Shown here: positions 17,948 through 24,593 of the stretch, one piece after another
Layout: each line of letters starts with the position of its first letter
Numbering within the stretch: the stretch's first letter is position 1
DNA from: Candidatus Eiseniibacteriota bacterium
GTDB taxonomy: Bacteria > Eisenbacteria > RBG-16-71-46
DNA length: 24,593 bases
Reading direction: 5' to 3'
Assembly: GCA_016710095.1 (NCBI GenBank)
Contig: JADJLL010000038.1
Span: forward strand, 1 to 24,593
Position numbers and translations under genes: made by a program
Notes under the pieces: model-generated
The model's input: only the letters and a program-made list of their open reading frames with translations
What the model was told of the DNA's origin: nothing
Database searches by the model: none

Positions 17948-18835
17948 TCACCCGCAGGCTTCGACGACGCGCTCCCGCAACCAGCGGTGCGCCTGGTCCC
18001 CTTCCATCCGGGGATGCCAGAGCAGCGAGATCGCGAAGTCCGGCAGTTCGAACGGCAACCGGAAGGTGTGCAGGTCCGCGCGGAGGATCTCCGTGTGGCG
18101 GGCGGGCACCGTCGCCACCAGATCCGACTCGCGGGCCAGCGCCAACGCCGCGGCGAAACCGCCGACCACGACGACGACGCGACGCTCCACGCCGAGCGAT
18201 TCGAGCGCCGGCTCGACGAGCACCTGCGCGCCGCCGCGGCGGGACACGCCGGCGTGGCGCGCGCCGAGGTAACGCGCGAGCGTCATCCGCCCGCGTGAAA
18301 GCGCGTGCCCCTCGCGCACGACGCCGACGAGACGATCGCGGAACAGCGCCCGGCTGCGCAGCTCCGGGCCCATGCCCGGTTCGATGAGGCCGGTCTCGAG
18401 ATCCACACTGCCGTCGCGCAGCGGCCCGCTGTCTTTGTCCGGCTTCTGCAGGAAGTGCAGTCGCACGCCCGGCGCCTCGGCCCCGATGCGCTCGAGCAGT
18501 CGCGGCCCAAAGTTCTCGACGAAGCCGTCGCTCGTCCGCAGCGTGAAGGTCCGCGTGAGCGACGCGGGGTCGAGCCGCTTCGCCGGGCTCAGCACGGCGA
18601 CCGACTCCTCGACCAGCCGCGCCACCCGGTCGCGCATCTCCAGCGCGCGCGGCGACGGCACGAGCCCGCGGCCCGCGCGCACGAGCAGCGGATCGCCGGT
18701 CACCTCGCGCAACCGCGCGAGCGCGCGGCTCATCGCGGAAGGACTGAGCCGCAGCCGGCGCGCGGCGCGCGCGACGCTGCCCTCGGCGAGCAGCACGTCG
18801 AGCGTGACGAGCAGGTTCAGGTCGGGCGCGGACAC
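17948..18835 (-). CDS. LysR-family transcriptional regulator
   Basis: LTTR of 295 residues, standard length. The N-terminal winged HTH is clear: DLNLLVTLDVLLAEGSVARA, ARRLRLSPSAMSRALARLRE and DPLLVRAGRGLVPSPRA, closest in style to the NodD/LeuO-like branch. The remainder is a periplasmic-binding-like effector domain (TFTLRTSDGFVENFGPRLLE, DLETGLIEPG, LVGVVREGHALSRG, SDLVATVPARH). The start is a GTG at 18835 and no strong Shine-Dalgarno sequence is seen. It is divergent from the MFS exporter across 96 bases that hold an inverted repeat, the usual arrangement in which an LTTR controls its neighbour and itself. The effector is unknown. Its 3' end is two bases from the convergent ATPase gene. Confidence 0.93.
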   Translation of the reverse strand: MSAPDLNLLVTLDVLLAEGSVARAARRLRLSPSAMSRALARLREVTGDPLLVRAGRGLVPSPRALEMRDRVARLVEESVAVLSPAKRLDPASLTRTFTLRTSDGFVENFGPRLLERIGAEAPGVRLHFLQKPDKDSGPLRDGSVDLETGLIEPGMGPELRSRALFRDRLVGVVREGHALSRGRMTLARYLGARHAGVSRRGGAQVLVEPALESLGVERRVVVVVGGFAAALALARESDLVATVPARHTEILRADLHTFRLPFELPDFAISLLWHPRMEGDQAHRWLRERVVEACG

Positions 18836-18867
18836 GCGGGCACGCTACCACGACATATAGCGTTTCG

Positions 18868-18884
18868 TGCACGGATAAAGTGCA
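18868..18884. promoter_or_regulatory. inverted repeat, candidate LysR operator
   Basis: TGCAC-GGATAAA-GTGCA is a perfect 5-bp inverted repeat with a 7-base spacer in the middle of the gap between the divergent LysR and MFS genes. The flanks CGTTT (left) and AAACG (right) extend the symmetry with a small offset. On the minus strand it overlaps a TTGCAC (-35-like) located 19 bases before CTATAT, a plausible LysR promoter, which would allow autorepression. Confidence 0.5.
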
Positions 18885-18931
18885 AACGGTGCGTCTTCCG
18901 CCATGGCTCGGAGTGGCCGAGGATTCCTCCC

Positions 18932-20378
18932 ATGACGAACGACACGCGGCACCCGAAACGCAGCGGCGCGCTCGCCGCACTCTCACTGCCCATCCTCATG
19001 GCGTCGCTGGACACCAGCATCGCCAACACGGCGCTGCCGACGCTGGCGCACGCCTTCGGCGCCTCCTTCCCGGCGGTGCAATGGATCGTGCTCTCCTACC
19101 TGCTCGCCATCACGACGCTCCTCGTGAGCGTCGGCCGGCTCGGTGACCGTCTCGGCCGGCGCCGCCTGCTGATGACCGGCATCGCACTCTTCACGCTCGC
19201 CTCGCTCGCCTGCGGCATGGCGTCCACGCTTCCCGCGCTCCTCGTCGCGCGCGCGGCGCAGGGACTCGGCGCGGCCATCATGCTGGCGCTCAGCCTCGCG
19301 CTCGTCGGCGAGACCGTGCCGCGCGAGCAGACGGGCCGCGCGATGGGACTGCTCGGCACCATGTCCGCCGTCGGCACGGCGTTCGGTCCGACCCTGGGCG
19401 GACTGCTCGTCGCGGGATTCGGCTGGCGCGCGCTCTTCCTCGTGAACGTGCCGATCGGCCTGCTCAACCTCGCGCTCGTCGCGCGCGACCTGCCCGCGGA
19501 CCGGCGCGAGTCCCGACGCGCACGTCGGGCTCGATCCCGCGGGCACGGCCTTGCTCGCCACGACGCTCGGCGCCTACGCGCTGGCGATGACGTTCGAACG
19601 CGGCGGCTCGGGCGCGCTCCGGCTGACGCTGCTCGCGGCGGCGCTCGTGGGCGCGACGCTGTTCGCGCTCGTCGAGAGCCGCGTTTCCGCGCCGCTCATT
19701 CCCGTCGCGATGCTCCGCGATCGCACGCTGAGCGCCGGTCTCGTGGCGAGCGCGATCGTCTCCACCGTGATCATGTCCACGCTCGTGGTCGGCCCGTTCC
19801 ACCTGACGCGCGGCCTCGGCCTGCCGGCCGCGCTCGCCGGCGTGATGCTCTCGATCGGCCCGGTCGTCGTCGCCCTGAGCGGCGTGCCGGCGGGCCGTCT
19901 CGCGGACCGCTTCGGGACGCGCCGCACGAGCGTCGCGGGACTCGGCGCGATGGCCACGGGCAGCCTCGCCCTCGCGCTGCTTCCCGTGTCGCTGGGCGTC
20001 GCGGGCTACGTGCTCCCGATCGTGGTGCTCACGGCGGGCTACGCCGTCTTCCAGACCGCGAACAACACCGCCGTGATGTCGGGCGTGGACGCCGATCGGC
20101 GCGGCACGATCTCCGGTCTCCTCAATCTCTCGCGCAACCTCGGACTGATCACCGGCGCATCGCTCATGGGCGCGGTGTTCGCGTTCGGCGCGGGCGGCGA
20201 CGGCATCACGCGTGCGAGCGCGGGCGCCGTCGCACGAGGCATGCACACCACCTTCGCGGTCGCCGCGGGACTCCTGGTCTCGGCGCTCGCGATCTCACGG
20301 GCCGGTTGGGCGGCCACACACGACTCATCCACCCCTCGCACCGAAGGAGGAACGCCGCACACGTCTCACCGTTCCTGA
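18932..20378 (+). CDS. MFS drug-efflux transporter, DHA2 (EmrB/QacA) type (one frame break)
   Basis: Major facilitator of about 481 residues when the break is repaired. The DHA2 signature LDTSIANTALPTLAHAFG is at the N terminus, followed by the EmrB-type helix AVQWIVLSYLLAITTLLVSV, motif A GRLGDRLGRRRLL, and motif-C-like GTAFGPTLGGLLVAGFGWRA. The second half has FHLTRGLGLPAALAGVMLS and GRLADRFGTRR. The many hydrophobic segments fit the 14-helix drug:proton antiporters, which export hydrophobic compounds; the substrate is unknown. An extra C in the CCC run at 19512-19514 breaks the frame; dropping it gives ESDAHVGLDPAGTALLATTL, the expected join. The divergent LysR gene is its probable regulator. 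A small hairpin overlaps the stop codon. Confidence 0.88.
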
Positions 20379-20396
20379 CGGAGCGCTCACTCCGTC
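20377..20396 (+). terminator. hairpin after MFS gene, possible weak terminator
   Basis: GACGGAG-CGCTCA-CTCCGTC makes a 7-bp stem with a 6-base loop, starting inside the MFS stop codon. There is no T-tract after it, so it could instead protect the message end. Confidence 0.4.
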
Positions 20397-20442
20397 CCAC
20401 CCGCGAAACCTCTGGACATCCGGCCACGAAACCCATCGGCGC

Positions 20443-20448
20443 GATACT
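20443..20448 (+). promoter_or_regulatory. candidate -10 element GATACT for outer-membrane protein gene
   Basis: GATACTCGG lies 45 bases before the ATG at 20494, nearly the same position as the copy before the ATPase gene. It suggests that the outer-membrane protein gene has its own promoter rather than relying on read-through from the MFS gene. Confidence 0.35.
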
Positions 20449-20493
20449 CGGCGCCGGTCCGCTCCACCACTCCATCCTCCAAGGAGCACTCTC

Positions 20494-21117
20494 ATGAACC
20501 GCCACTCGATCGTTCGCACCCCTCGCCTCTCCTCGATGCTGCTTTCCGCTCTCACCGCGACGAGCCTGCTTCTCGGCGCACACGGCGACGCCGCCGCGCA
20601 GGACTCGGCTCGCCCCGGCACGAAGTGGGACTTCGTCACGTCGTCCGGCGCGCTGCTCCCCACGGGCGAGCAGCGTGACGCCATCGCGAGCGGCGCACTG
20701 AGCACCGCGCAGCTCTCGTACGAGGTTCGTCCCGCGATCGCGGCCATCGCGACGATCGGCTGGGCGCGCAGCCGCGACCTCGTCTCGGCCGGCGAGCCCA
20801 AGCTCGACCTGTTCTCCTACGACCTCGGCGCCGAGGCGCGCCTGAAGCCGTGGCGAGCCGGACGGCTCGACGTGCGGCCGTTCGTCGGAGCGGGCGCCGG
20901 GGCGCGCACCTACAACCACCGCCACGCCGATCTCGCGGTGACGCACGACGTGACGGGCTACGCCGGCGTGGGCGCGGAACTCGGCGCGGGCTGGGTGCGC
21001 ATGCGGCTCGAAGCGCGCGACTACGTCCTCGGCTTCCAGCCGCTCGGCGGCGACGGCCCGTCCGACACGCGCAGCGAGGTCGCGCTCATGGCCGGCCTTC
21101 GCCTGGGTGCTCGATGA
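20494..21117 (+). CDS. predicted small outer-membrane beta-barrel protein
   Basis: 207 residues with a signal peptide (LLSALTATSLLLGAHGDAAAQ, likely cut after AAAQ or just before it). The mature part is made of short amphipathic strands with glycine and aromatic alternation (AQLSYEVRPAIAAIATIGWA, FSYDLGAEARLKPW, LDVRPFVGAGAGARTY, VTGYAGVGAELGAGWVRMRL, SEVALMAGLRLG), the pattern of an OmpA/OmpW-like eight-stranded barrel. I do not recognise a specific family. AAGGAG eight bases before the ATG sets the start. Its stop overlaps the start of the DUF2306 gene by four bases (ATGA), so the two are translationally coupled. Confidence 0.7.
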   Translation: MNRHSIVRTPRLSSMLLSALTATSLLLGAHGDAAAQDSARPGTKWDFVTSSGALLPTGEQRDAIASGALSTAQLSYEVRPAIAAIATIGWARSRDLVSAGEPKLDLFSYDLGAEARLKPWRAGRLDVRPFVGAGAGARTYNHRHADLAVTHDVTGYAGVGAELGAGWVRMRLEARDYVLGFQPLGGDGPSDTRSEVALMAGLRLGAR

Positions 21118-21860
21118 GCGCCGGGCTGGTGCCGGTCTCGCGCCGGCCGGAATGGGTGAACCCCGCGCTGCTGATCCTGCTGACCCTCGTGCCGGCGATC
21201 GCCGGCACGATGCGGTTGGCGGAGCTGGCGAGCGGCGCAGCGGTCACCGAAGCGAATGCGCGGTTCTTCGCCGCTCCGCTCCCCGTCGTGGTGCACGTCC
21301 TCGTGGTGATCCCGTACGGCATCCTCGGCGCGCTGCAGTTCGCGCCCGGATTCCGGCGGCGTCATCGCACGTGGCATCGCAACGCCGGCAAGGCGCTGCT
21401 CGTGCTCGGCCTCGTGGCGGCGCTGACCGGGTTGTGGATGACGCTCTCCTATCCATGGCCCGCCGGAGACGGCGTGGCGCTCTATGTGGAGCGGCTCGTC
21501 TTCGGCCCGCTCATGCTGTTCTCGCTCGTGCGGGCCGCGCTCGCGATCCCGCGGCGCGAGTTCGTCTCGCACGGCGAGTGGATGACGCGCGCCTACGCGA
21601 TCGGACTCGGCGCGGGCACGCAGGTGCTGACGCACCTTCCCTGGTTCCTGCTCGTCGGCAAGCCGGGCGAGACCGCGCGCGGCGTCTTGATGGGCGCCGG
21701 GTGGGTGATCAACGTGGTGTTCGCCGAATGGCTGATTCGCCGGCAGCGGGAGGAGGCGCGGAGAGCGCGGACGGACTGCCCCGTGCGTTCCGAATCGCCG
21801 GCCCTCCCGGGCGGTTCGCTGCGACCAAACGCGTGGCCCAACACACCGGGCCGGGGGTGA
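21114..21860 (+). CDS. DUF2306-like integral membrane protein
   Basis: 248 residues with about six hydrophobic helices: PALLILLTLVPAIAG, VVVHVLVVIPYGILGALQF, ALLVLGLVAALTGLWMTL, LVFGPLMLFSLVRAALAI, YAIGLGAGTQVLTHLPWFLL and GWVINVVFAEWLI. The block FRRRHRTWHRNAGK, the histidine of VVHVLV and GEWMTRAY match the DUF2306 pattern as I know it; the conserved histidines could be ligands, but no function is established. The C-terminal 30 or so residues after RREEARRAR-like sequence are Pro/Arg-rich and look unconserved. The start ATG overlaps the stop of the barrel gene. Confidence 0.72.
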   Translation: MSAGLVPVSRRPEWVNPALLILLTLVPAIAGTMRLAELASGAAVTEANARFFAAPLPVVVHVLVVIPYGILGALQFAPGFRRRHRTWHRNAGKALLVLGLVAALTGLWMTLSYPWPAGDGVALYVERLVFGPLMLFSLVRAALAIPRREFVSHGEWMTRAYAIGLGAGTQVLTHLPWFLLVGKPGETARGVLMGAGWVINVVFAEWLIRRQREEARRARTDCPVRSESPALPGGSLRPNAWPNTPGRG

Positions 21861-21892
21861 AAACGCGGCATGTCCGTGCCGATGCCTCCGTC

Positions 21893-21898
21893 GATACT
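21893..21898 (+). promoter_or_regulatory. candidate -10 element GATACT for cytochrome b gene
   Basis: GATACTGG lies 22 bases before the ATG at 21921 and downstream of an alternative in-frame ATG at 21870, which supports the later start. Confidence 0.35.
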
Positions 21899-21905
21899 GG
21901 TGACA

Positions 21906-21913
21906 AGGGAGGA
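21906..21913 (+). promoter_or_regulatory. ribosome binding site deciding the cytochrome b start
   Basis: AGGGAGGA ends seven bases before the ATG at 21921. The in-frame ATG at 21870 has no comparable site. Confidence 0.7.
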
Positions 21914-21920
21914 TTCGCGC

Positions 21921-22874
21921 ATGACACCGGAGCAACCTGCGGACGCTTCGCCCCGCACATCGAGCGGCGAAGCGCCCGCCCCGTCCCAGATTCTCCGCTT
22001 CCAGGCCGGCGAACGCCTGCTGCATTGGGCGCTCGCCGCGCCGTTCGTGCTCCTCTACACCACCGCCGCGCTGCTCATGGTGTTCTACGGCGAGCCGCAT
22101 CCGCGTCCGTTCCGTGAGGCCTTCGCGCTCGCGCACCGGGTGTTCGGTGTGATGCTGATCGCGCTTCCTCCGCTCGCCCTGCTCGCGGGCGCGAAGGACT
22201 GGCGAGTCCACCTCGAGAACCTGCGCGAGGGCTGGATCTGGCGCCGCGACGACTTCCGCTGGCTCGTGCTGTTCCCGAAGAACGCGATGAACCCGAAGAT
22301 CGAGCTGCCCGACCAGGGCAAGTTCAACGCGGCCGAGAAGCTGAACTTCATGATGGTGTCGACCTTCTACCCGCTCTACGTCTTCACCGGCGTGCTCGTG
22401 TGGCTGCCCGGCGTGGAGTTCACGGCGTACCTCGCGCACTTCGCCATGGCGGTGCTCGGCCTGCCCCTCGTGGGCGGGCACATCTTCATGGCCACGATCA
22501 ACCCCGAGACACGCGTCGGGCTCTCGGGCATGTTCACCGGCTGGGTCGATCGCAGCTGGGCGAAGCACCACTACACGCGCTGGTATCGGGAGCACTTCGA
22601 GCCGAGTGGCCTCGTGCTCGGTCTCGCCGAAAGGCTCAAGCTCCCCGCTCGCGTGCACTGCGGTTCGTGCGAGGACGTGCAGGTCTACGACTCGTGGATG
22701 TCCCTCATCGAACGTTCGTTCCGGGTCGAGCCGCTCGTCTGCCCGACCTGCGCGTCCCCGATTCGGCTCGTGCCTCCGGGCGACGAGGGCCGCGCGGCCG
22801 AAGTCGTGCTCGAGCACCTGCGATCGGATCGGGCGAACGAAGCATTCGCTCCCGATGGTGGCGACGCGGCCTGA
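21921..22874 (+). CDS. FdnI-like di-heme cytochrome b with C-terminal zinc ribbon
   Basis: 317 residues. The membrane part resembles the gamma (cytochrome b556) subunit of formate dehydrogenase and related b561-type proteins, which pass electrons between a dehydrogenase and quinone. Four histidines sit where ligands are expected: H35 (ERLLHWAL), H72 (LAHRVFGVM), H173 (LAHFAMAVL) and H187 (VGGHIFMATINP). The 14-residue gap between the last two matches FdnI. Four hydrophobic helices are visible, then SGMFTGWVDRSWAKHHYTRWYREH, common in this family. The last 75 residues add C247-GS-C250 and C274-PT-C277 around a 23-residue spacer, a zinc-ribbon or rubredoxin-like knuckle not usual for FdnI. No dehydrogenase catalytic or iron-sulfur subunit lies nearby. 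It ends convergently nine bases from the next gene. Confidence 0.82.
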   Translation: MTPEQPADASPRTSSGEAPAPSQILRFQAGERLLHWALAAPFVLLYTTAALLMVFYGEPHPRPFREAFALAHRVFGVMLIALPPLALLAGAKDWRVHLENLREGWIWRRDDFRWLVLFPKNAMNPKIELPDQGKFNAAEKLNFMMVSTFYPLYVFTGVLVWLPGVEFTAYLAHFAMAVLGLPLVGGHIFMATINPETRVGLSGMFTGWVDRSWAKHHYTRWYREHFEPSGLVLGLAERLKLPARVHCGSCEDVQVYDSWMSLIERSFRVEPLVCPTCASPIRLVPPGDEGRAAEVVLEHLRSDRANEAFAPDGGDAA

Positions 22875-22886
22875 GGCTGCGCCTCA
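22872..22886. terminator. palindrome made of two convergent stop codons
   Basis: TGAGGC-TGC-GCCTCA is a perfect 6-bp stem with a 3-base loop. Its two ends are the TGA stop of the cytochrome b gene and, on the other strand, the TGA stop of the Spherulin-4 gene. It may act as a small bidirectional end signal, but it is short and has no T-tract. Confidence 0.45.
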
Positions 22887-23977
22887 CCGCAACAGCGTCG
22901 CTTTCACCGTCGTGCGCGTACCGGCGATGCGCGCGTGATACACACCCGCGCGCGCCGGAACGCCGTGCTCGTCACGTCCGTCCCAACGTGCGCGGCGCGA
23001 GCCGCTCGCGTCGAGCCGCGCGCGACCCGGCGGCCGCTCAGGTCGAACACTTCGACGACCGCGCGCACGTTGTCCGCGCCGAACTCGAACCAGACTTCGC
23101 CCCACGAGGGCACGGGGCCCGCTCGCAGCGCCGCCTGCGACGGCCCCGCGAGCGGTGGGACGTCCGCGACGAACGTCGTCTCCACCGCCGCGACGAGCGC
23201 GTTCCAGTACGCCGGGGTCTCGTCGTACGGATTCACCATCGTGTCCTGCGTCACGTACACCCAGCCCGCGCCGAGCGCACGCGCACGGGCGACCGCGGCG
23301 CGCATGCTGTCGGCGGTCGAGAGCGAATGCAGCAGGTGCGCGAAATGCCGTGGCGGGTACGCATGCGCCCAGGGCTCGGGCGTGAACGTGAAGTAGCCCT
23401 CGCCGTAGTACTCGAAGTCGCACAGCACGTCCGCGCCGCTCACGTAGCCCTGCTGCGTCGTCGTGCCGGGATTGCCGACCACGAGCCAAGCGCTCTCCCG
23501 CGCGCGGATCGACTCGCGCAGCGCGGCGTAGTACGCGACGTGCGAGGCGTTCGCGTCGTTGGCCATGATGTCGAAGAAGATGCCGTCGATCGCATACCAC
23601 GCGCGGTAGCGGTCCACCTGCGCGAGCACGGTCTCGGGCGGCGTCGTCGCCCAGAAGGTCGGCACGTACCCGATCACCTTTCCGCCGGCGGCGCGCACCG
23701 CACCGACGGCGGCGGTGTAGGTCGGATCCACGCCGACTCCGGGACCGCTCGCGGGATCGAGCACCGCGACGAGCGGCACGCGGGTCGCGGCCGCCGCGCA
23801 GTCGGCCCAGAGCGTCCCGAGCGTCGGGTACTGGTAGGCCGGCACCAGCAGGCCCATGCGGTCGACGGCATGCGCGGGAGCGGTGAGCGCGAGCATCAAC
23901 GCGGCGGCGATCGCCCAGGGCGTCCGTCCGCTCCGGCGCTCCGGCCGGGGACCTTTCGACCTGCCGTTCGACTTCAA
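22884..23977 (-). CDS. secreted Spherulin-4/GH135-like protein with FlgD-like C-terminal domain (one frame break)
   Basis: About 364 residues. A signal peptide (TPWAIAAALMLALTAPAHA) precedes a barrel domain (about 40-265) matching the spherulation-specific family 4 pattern: GLLVPAYQYPTLGTLWADC, PLVAVLDPASGPG, AAGGKVIGYVPTFWAT, DRYRAWYAIDGIFFDIM, VVGNPGTTTQQGY and CDFEYYGEGY. This family includes fungal Sph3 (GH135), which cuts galactosaminogalactan, so a secreted glycan hydrolase is likely; the substrate is unknown. The C terminus is a FlgD-like/T9SS-type domain (VEVFDLSGRRVARG, ARWDGRDEHG, ARAGVYHARI), reached by restoring one missing base near 23014-23025. The start chosen is a TTG at 23977 with GGAGG seven bases upstream; an ATG at 24001 is in frame but has no ribosome site. 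Confidence 0.8.
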
Positions 23978-23983
23978 GTGCCG

Positions 23984-23988
23984 CCTCC
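23984..23988 (-). promoter_or_regulatory. ribosome binding site supporting a TTG start
   Basis: GGAGG on the minus strand, seven bases before the TTG at 23977. It is the only good Shine-Dalgarno sequence near the N terminus of the Spherulin-4-like gene. Confidence 0.55.
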
Positions 23989-24090
23989 AAGTGCTTGCCA
24001 TTGCGTGGTGATGAGATCGACCCAAAAGTCGGGCACTCGGCGGCCGAGACTTCCGGGTTGGACCGCGGCCTTCGCGCGTCCGGCCGCCAC

Positions 24091-24096
24091 GCTACT
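24091..24096 (+). promoter_or_regulatory. candidate -10 element GCTACT for cytochrome c gene
   Basis: GCTACTCC lies 24 bases before the ATG at 24120 and resembles the GATACT copies elsewhere in the window. CGGAGG follows, ten bases before the ATG. Confidence 0.3.
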
Positions 24097-24119
24097 CCAA
24101 GTCCGGAGGCTGAACACTC

Positions 24120-24506
24120 ATGAACCTTCACACGCTCCCGCGCGCGGTGATCGGCGCGCTCGCGTTGCTCGCCTTCTCGCTCGTCGCGACGTCCGACGCC
24201 GCCGCTCCCGCCGCCAAGGGCAACGCCGCGACCGGCAAGGGCATCTACGACCAGAAGTGCGTCTCGTGCCACAAGGCCGACGGGTCGGGCGGCGTGCCGC
24301 TCGGCACCGGCAAGACGCCCAACTGGACCACCCCCGCCACGTGGGCGGAGCCCAAGCGCAAGGATCGCGACGCTTACCTGCGCGCGTCGATCACGCACGG
24401 CAACATCGCGAAGGGCATGGTGCCGTTCGTGAAGTCCGGCCAGTTGAAGCCCGCCGAAGTCGAACACCTGATCGCGCACATCAACGTGCTGGCGAAGCCG
24501 AAGTAG
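24120..24506 (+). CDS. periplasmic monoheme class I cytochrome c
   Basis: 128 residues with a signal peptide (VIGALALLAFSLVATSDAAA). The heme-binding motif is CVSCH (C47, C50, H51), preceded by GKGIYDQK and followed by KADGSGG, as in small cytochromes c. The likely sixth ligand is M100 in AKGMVPF, and the C-terminal helix is KPAEVEHLIAHINVLA. It is a soluble electron carrier outside the inner membrane. It is divergent from the Spherulin-4-like gene across about 142 bases; CGGAGG precedes the ATG. The cytochrome b two genes away could be a functional partner, but they are not in one operon. Confidence 0.93.
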   Translation: MNLHTLPRAVIGALALLAFSLVATSDAAAPAAKGNAATGKGIYDQKCVSCHKADGSGGVPLGTGKTPNWTTPATWAEPKRKDRDAYLRASITHGNIAKGMVPFVKSGQLKPAEVEHLIAHINVLAKPK

Positions 24507-24528
24507 TCGCGAGGGCGGTGCAGCGCAC

Positions 24529-24593
24529 TCACACCTCGCGCAGCACCGCCTTCAGGCACGCGTAGTCCGGCTCGAACAGCGACGGGCGGTCGG
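24529..24593 (-). CDS. possible C-terminal end of a convergent gene (partial)
   Basis: On the minus strand a frame is open from the window edge to a TGA at 24529-24531, ending LFEPDYACLKAVLREV. The residue mix is protein-like and the convergent layout matches the rest of the window, but 20 residues are too few to identify a family. Confidence 0.3.
   Translation of the reverse strand, partial: DRPSLFEPDYACLKAVLREV

Noticed and set aside
21870..21920. Cytochrome b start at the ATG 21870
   Set aside because: No ribosome site, and a candidate promoter element plus AGGGAGGA lie downstream of it, before the ATG at 21921.
24507..24593. Terminator after the cytochrome c gene
   Set aside because: Several alternative short stems (CGCGAGG with CCTCGCG; GCGGTGC with GCACCGC) compete, and none has a T-tract or a short loop.

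Overview
This is GC-rich bacterial chromosomal DNA with about 13 genes on alternating strands and very short gaps, and no RNA genes, insertion sequences, CRISPR array or phage genes seen. Two secreted proteins end in a FlgD-like/T9SS-type C-terminal domain (S-P-N-P..., A-R-W-D-G, A-G-x-Y). Together with a Ser/Thr kinase fused to a TolB-like propeller and a hybrid two-component system of the Bacteroidetes type, this suggests a GC-rich member of the FCB superphylum, for example Candidatus Eisenbacteria. That assignment is inference, not a database result.

Layout. 121-2606 (+): Ser/Thr protein kinase with a C-terminal beta-propeller. It converges on 2599-6778 (-), a hybrid sensor kinase with periplasmic propeller, Y_Y_Y, HisKA/HATPase, REC and AraC HTH. 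Divergent from that are a stand-alone receiver protein (6926-7357) and a giant secreted FG-GAP protein (7453-12168) built from three modules, each a seven-repeat propeller plus an Fn3-like domain. A strong hairpin separates it from the convergent pntAB operon (15285-12244), the proton-translocating transhydrogenase. After a 430-base gap comes a receiver domain fused to a GspE/PilB-type secretion or pilus ATPase (15716-17945). Then a LysR regulator (-) is divergent from a DHA2-type MFS exporter, followed by a small outer-membrane barrel protein overlapping a DUF2306 membrane protein. Next is an FdnI-like di-heme cytochrome b with an added zinc ribbon, convergent with a secreted Spherulin-4/GH135-like protein. 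A monoheme cytochrome c closes the window.

How the genes fit together. The left third is signalling (kinase, hybrid sensor, receiver) beside a large surface protein that the sensor may control. The centre is energy metabolism (PntAB) and the phospho-receiver ATPase. The right third is an LTTR-MFS efflux pair, envelope proteins and orphan electron carriers.

Caution. Five genes (kinase, hybrid sensor, REC-ATPase, MFS, Spherulin-4) carry reading-frame breaks at seven sites, mostly in CG-rich runs. Homology resumes at once in another frame, so most look like single-base sequence errors. The ATPase break also removes about a dozen conserved residues.
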